Shown: positions 60,731 to 64,000 of the stretch, piece after piece
How positions within the stretch are numbered: position 1 is the stretch's first letter
Layout of the letters: each line of letters opens with the position of its first letter
Assembly (NCBI GenBank): GCA_018817515.1
Contig: JAHIUD010000067.1
Coordinates: 1-64,000 of the forward strand
Length of the DNA stretch: 64,000 nucleotides
From: Pseudomonadota bacterium
Lineage (GTDB): Bacteria; Desulfobacterota; Desulfovibrionia; Desulfovibrionales; Desulfovibrionaceae
Reading direction: 5' to 3'
Notes under the pieces: generated by a model
What the model was told of the DNA's origin: nothing
What the model saw: the letters and a program-made list of their open reading frames with translations, nothing else
Databases searched by the model: none
Made by a program: the position numbers and the translations under genes

Positions 60731-62023
60731 TTACTTGTCCCGCAGGTCCACCACGCGCACGGCCTTGCCCTCGCCCTTGGGGATGGAGTCGTGCTGCACC
60801 AGCTCCACGCGCGGGGTGACCAGGATCTCGTCGCGCAGGCGCGAGGCGATCTTCTTCTGCAGGCCGGTGAGGGCGCGCATGTCCTCGACGAAGAACTCGT
60901 CCTTGATCTCCACCTTGACGCGCAGCTGGTCCATCTCGCCCTCCTTGAAGAGCTCGATGACGTAGTTCTGCGCCACCTCGGGCAGGGACATGAGGGCCTG
61001 CTCGATCTGCATGGGGTAGATGTTGCAGCCCTTGATGATGAGCATGTCGTCGGCGCGGCCGGTGATGCGGTCGATGCGCACGTGGGTGCGGCCGCAGGCG
61101 CAACTACCTGGGATGAAGCGCGTCAGGTCGCGCGTGCGGTAACGCAGGAGCGGCATGCCGGTGCGGCAGAGGGTGGTCATGACCAGCTCACCGACCTCGC
61201 CCTCCTTGACCCATTCGCCGGTCTCGGGATCGATGATCTCGGCGATGTAGGCGTCTTCCCAGAGGTGCATGCCGGCCTGTTTTTCGCACTCGAAGGCCAC
61301 GCCCGGGCCGTTCATCTCGGTCAGGCCGTAGGAATTGAAGGCCTTGAGGCCCAGGAGCTCCTGGATGCGCTGGCGGGCCTCCTCGGTGTGCGGCTCGGCG
61401 CCGATGAGGGCGAAGCGCCAGTTGAGGCTTTTGGGGTCCACGCCCTCGGCCTTGAGAAAGCTGGCAAAGTGCAGGGCATAGGAGGGGATGATGTGGATGC
61501 CGGAGACGTGGAAGTCGCGCAGGAGCTTGAGCTGGCGCTTGGAGTTGCCCGCGCCCGCAGGCACGGTCAAGAGGCCCAGGCGCTCGGACCCGTAGTGGAT
61601 GCCCAGGCCGCCGGTGAACAGGCCGTAGCCGCTCATGTTCTGGAACACGTCGCCCTTGCGCAGGCCCACGGCGTACATGCAGCGCGCCACCAGCCCGGCC
61701 CAGGAGTCGAGGTCGTTCTGGGTGTAGAAGATGGCCGTGGGCGTGCCCGTGGTGCCGCTACTGGCGTGCAGGCGCACGTACTGGTCCATGGGCTGGCACA
61801 GGAAGCCATAGGGGTAGTTGCTGCGCAGGTCGTCCTTGGTGGTGAAGGGCAGCTTGCGGATGTCGTCGGGGGAGGTGAACTGGTCGGGGCTGATGCCGAG
61901 CTGGCCCAGGCGGGAACCGTAATAGCTGGAGCGCATGCAGGTGGCGATGGTGCTTTTGAGACGCTCGGTCTGCAGTTTTCGCAGGGATTCGCGGGCCAGT
62001 CCCTCTGCGGCTTCGTAATGCAT
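60731..62023 (-). CDS. paaK: Phenylacetate-CoA ligase family protein
   Basis: A 430-residue adenylate-forming CoA ligase. The AMP-binding P-loop is RLHASSGTTGTPTAIFYT, followed by NSYGLTEMNGPG, RYRTRDLTRF and ITGRADDMLIIKGCNIYP. In anaerobes such enzymes often activate aryl acids produced from aromatic amino acids by 2-oxoacid:ferredoxin oxidoreductases, acting in reverse to make ATP; that role is possible here but not shown, as no iorAB genes are in view. The ATG at 62023 is chosen, close to GGGGGAG; a TTG four codons earlier is the alternative. Confidence 0.92.
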   Translation of the reverse strand: MHYEAAEGLARESLRKLQTERLKSTIATCMRSSYYGSRLGQLGISPDQFTSPDDIRKLPFTTKDDLRSNYPYGFLCQPMDQYVRLHASSGTTGTPTAIFYTQNDLDSWAGLVARCMYAVGLRKGDVFQNMSGYGLFTGGLGIHYGSERLGLLTVPAGAGNSKRQLKLLRDFHVSGIHIIPSYALHFASFLKAEGVDPKSLNWRFALIGAEPHTEEARQRIQELLGLKAFNSYGLTEMNGPGVAFECEKQAGMHLWEDAYIAEIIDPETGEWVKEGEVGELVMTTLCRTGMPLLRYRTRDLTRFIPGSCACGRTHVRIDRITGRADDMLIIKGCNIYPMQIEQALMSLPEVAQNYVIELFKEGEMDQLRVKVEIKDEFFVEDMRALTGLQKKIASRLRDEILVTPRVELVQHDSIPKGEGKAVRVVDLRDK

Positions 62024-62052
62024 GTGCTCCCCCAATGGCGCGGTGTTTGGTG

Positions 62053-63507
62053 TCAGCTTGGCTGGAAGTATTCCGAGGGATACGGAACAGTATTGAAGCT
62101 TTCAAATCTGCTATATTTTTTCTTGAAGTATAGCTCAATTTCACCAACTGGGCCGTTTCTCTGCTTGCCGATAATGATTTCTGCTACGTTGGGTTTGGTT
62201 GACTTCTCTTTTTGGTACACGTCATCGCGGTAGATGAACATGATGACGTCGGCGTCCTGCTCAATGGCGCCGGACTCGCGCAGGTCGGAGAGTAGGGGGC
62301 GCTTGTCACTGCGTTCCTCGACCTTGCGGTTGAGCTGCGAGAGCGCGATGACCGGGATCTGCATTTCCTTGGCCAGGGCCTTCAGGTTGCGCGAGATGTC
62401 GGAAATTTCCTGTTCGCGGGAGTCGATGTCGCGGCTGGCGCGCATGAGCTGGAGGTAGTCGACAATTACAAGGCCCAGGCCGTGCTCACTCTTAATACGT
62501 CGACAACGCGCGCGCAGTTCCATAGTCGAGAGCGCCGCCGTGTCATCTACAAATAATTTCGCTTCGGAAATTTTTGATGCAGCATCAGTAAGTTTTATCC
62601 AATCCTCGTGATCAAAATTGCCACGGCGTACCTTGCTTTGATCAACCTGACCTTCGCAACACAATAGGCGCATCATTATCTGATCCATAGACATTTCGAG
62701 TGAGAAAATTGCAACAGTAGGTGCTTTGTCACTTTTTGCTGCATTTAGCCCTAGATTAAGTGCAAAAGCAGTTTTGCCCATGCTTGGCCGTGCAGCGACA
62801 ATGATGAGGTCGGAAGGCTGTAGGCCAGCAGTAATTTCATCAAGTTTATCGTAACCAGTTGACAAACCAGTAACAAGAAGATCGCGACCTTTTATGTTAG
62901 TTAAATGTGTGCAAACGCGATTTGCCAGCTCTCTTCCAGAGCAAATGGTGTTGGTGGAGCGTGAGTCACCGATTTCAAAGATTGCCTGTTCACTTTTGTC
63001 AAGCAAGTCTTCGAGATCTTGTGACTGATAGCTGTTGCTGATGATCTCGCTGGCAGCTTCGATGAGTTTTCGAGCGACTGCTTTTGTGCGTACAATTTCT
63101 GCGTGATGCAGAGCGTTGGCCGCGCTCACCGGGGAGTTTGTCAACTCAGCCAGATACACCGGCCCGCCCACGCTCTCCAGTTTTCCGGTCTGCGTGAGGT
63201 GCTCGCCAACGGTTATCAAGTCAACTGGCGAGTTTTTTGAGTAGAGAGTTTCAAAGGTGCGGTAAATGATGCGATGTGCTGGGGAGTAAAAATCATCGGC
63301 GGAGATAAGGTCGACCAGGGAGTGGAAGAGCGAATTGCGTAAAAAAACCCCCCCCAGAACCGCCTGTTCGGCTTCCAGGTTCTGCGGGGGGACTCTGCGC
63401 GAGAGAGCGGCGGAGGCCCGTTCCAGGGCCTCCGCGCCGTCTGCTCGCTTGCTGCCCTTGCTATGCCTCGGGCTGCTCAAGTTCGGGTTCTTTTTCCGGC
63501 TGTCCAT
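62053..63507 (-). CDS. dnaB: Replicative DNA helicase
   Basis: A 484-residue DnaB. The N-terminal domain begins with VPPQNLEAEQAVLGGVFL, and the RecA-like domain has Walker A AARPSMGKTAFAL, VDYLQLM and the ending DLRESGAIEQDADVIMFIYRDD. The ATG at 63507 lies inside the end of rplI, a 47-base overlap; no ATG or GTG follows the rplI stop before the conserved domain. Base composition varies along the gene: about 62490-63110 and 62060-62240 are markedly AT-rich with codons unlike the neighbours, while 62241-62480 and the 5' end are GC-rich. Confidence 0.96.
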   Translation of the reverse strand: MDSRKKNPNLSSPRHSKGSKRADGAEALERASAALSRRVPPQNLEAEQAVLGGVFLRNSLFHSLVDLISADDFYSPAHRIIYRTFETLYSKNSPVDLITVGEHLTQTGKLESVGGPVYLAELTNSPVSAANALHHAEIVRTKAVARKLIEAASEIISNSYQSQDLEDLLDKSEQAIFEIGDSRSTNTICSGRELANRVCTHLTNIKGRDLLVTGLSTGYDKLDEITAGLQPSDLIIVAARPSMGKTAFALNLGLNAAKSDKAPTVAIFSLEMSMDQIMMRLLCCEGQVDQSKVRRGNFDHEDWIKLTDAASKISEAKLFVDDTAALSTMELRARCRRIKSEHGLGLVIVDYLQLMRASRDIDSREQEISDISRNLKALAKEMQIPVIALSQLNRKVEERSDKRPLLSDLRESGAIEQDADVIMFIYRDDVYQKEKSTKPNVAEIIIGKQRNGPVGEIELYFKKKYSRFESFNTVPYPSEYFQPS

Positions 63508-63946
63508 GCTTGATCACACGCAGTTTCAGTTCGCCCTTCACGTCGGGGTGCAGGCGGATCTCCACGTCGTACTCGCCCAGCGACCGGATGGCGTCGGGCA
63601 TGTCGATCTTGCGGCGGTCGATCTCGATGCCCTGCGCGAGCAGTGCGTCGGCGATGTTGACCGCGGTGACGGAGCCGTAGAGCTTGTCGCCTTCGCCCAC
63701 GCGCACGGTGATGGACACCTTGGCGGCTGCGATCTTGGCGGCCAGCTCGGTGGCCTCGGAACGCAGGGAGTCGGCCATGCCGGCCAGCTTCTTGCGCTCC
63801 AGTTCAAACTGTTTCAGATTGGCCTCGGAGGCCATCATGGCCAGGCCCTGGGGAATCAGGAAGTTTCGCCCAAAGCCGGGCTTGACAGCGACGATGTCCC
63901 CCAGGCGGCCCAGGGCATCAACGTCGGCGCGCAGGATGAGTTTCAT
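63461..63946 (-). CDS. rplI: 50S ribosomal protein L9
   Basis: A 161-residue bL9. It starts MKLILRADVDALGRLGDIV with KPGFGRNFLIPQGLAM, and its long connecting helix and C-terminal domain are complete. A Glu/Pro-rich tail (QPEKEPELEQPEA) is added, and its coding bases overlap the start of dnaB. AGGAGG overlaps the stop of the upstream rpsR. The order rpsR-rplI-dnaB is common in bacteria. Confidence 0.97.
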   Translation of the reverse strand: MKLILRADVDALGRLGDIVAVKPGFGRNFLIPQGLAMMASEANLKQFELERKKLAGMADSLRSEATELAAKIAAAKVSITVRVGEGDKLYGSVTAVNIADALLAQGIEIDRRKIDMPDAIRSLGEYDVEIRLHPDVKGELKLRVIKHGQPEKEPELEQPEA

Positions 63947-63957
63947 GTCATGCCCTC

Positions 63958-64000
63958 CTAGACGGTCTTCTTCTTGACGTCCGTGCTGTGCACGGTGGTG
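63958..64000 (-). CDS. rpsR: 30S ribosomal protein S18, C-terminal end only
   Basis: The minus strand entering from the window edge encodes TTVHSTDVKKKTV and a TAG stop at 63958-63960. Its place directly before rplI, and the resemblance of the HSxDVKKK tail to Desulfovibrio S18 as I remember it, support rpsR. The rest lies outside the window. Confidence 0.75.
   Translation of the reverse strand, partial: TTVHSTDVKKKTV

Overview
The window is a GC-rich chromosomal segment that looks like a sulfate-reducing member of the Desulfovibrionaceae (Desulfobacterota). The grounds are a lactate-to-acetate gene set (lactate permease, FAD- and LUD-type lactate dehydrogenases, pta, ackA) beside a sigma-54 activator, a full-length homodimeric pyruvate:ferredoxin oxidoreductase with the C-terminal extension known from Desulfovibrio africanus, a SulP anion transporter, several multi-PAS sensor kinases, and an S18-L9-DnaB cluster. 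No tRNA, rRNA, IS transposase, prophage or CRISPR array was seen.

Layout. 1-5232: a fused FAD/Fe-S lactate-dehydrogenase-like enzyme, an HD phosphohydrolase, and a visibly AT-rich orphan coiled-coil membrane protein. 5233-7226: a DEAD-box RNA helicase with a Gly/Arg/Pro/Gln-rich tail. 7290-22850: the lactate regulon, made of a sigma-54 response regulator followed by a near-consensus sigma-54 promoter and the genes glcD-cscF-pta-ackA-lldP-lutC-lutB-FMN dehydrogenase-chemoreceptor-Dabb protein, closed by a clear terminator. 22923-28514: a GGDEF-PilZ protein and an NMT1/PAS hybrid kinase. 28644-32054: queuosine precursor genes (queF convergent with queD-queE-queC) separated by a cluster of nested inverted repeats, plus a YgiD-type dioxygenase. 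32216-38142: pyruvate:ferredoxin oxidoreductase divergent from sulP. 38163-44947: LysE exporter, GGDEF/EAL protein, MscL with a zinc ribbon, and a Cache/PAS kinase. 44958-48314: a minus-strand operon of an IlvH-like ACT protein, ptb, buk and a K+-channel-like protein. 48507-53666: metallo-hydrolase, CheY-like protein, RicT (PSP1) and metG. 53787-57017: a very large DUF748/AsmA-like protein. 57290-64000: secreted COG4315 protein, tlyA, thrC, DUF456, a PaaK-type CoA ligase, dnaB, rplI and the 3' end of rpsR.

How the parts fit. Lactate enters through LldP, is oxidised to pyruvate by GlcD/CscF (probably D-lactate) and LutC/LutB (probably L-lactate), pyruvate is oxidised to acetyl-CoA by Por, and Pta/AckA recover ATP. 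In D. vulgaris the por gene sits at the head of this operon; here it lies about 20 kb away on the other strand. Both units nevertheless carry sigma-54 promoters of identical geometry, and each has the same dyad (CCGGT-N2-ACCGG) about 150-170 bp upstream of the -24 element. I read this as a split regulon controlled by the sigma-54 activator encoded at 7290-8795; that pairing is the main new inference from this window. I did not find a convincing wholly undescribed multi-gene system. The best unknowns are the AT-rich membrane protein at 4699, the inverted-repeat cluster at 29098-29419, and the ACT-ptb-buk-channel operon.
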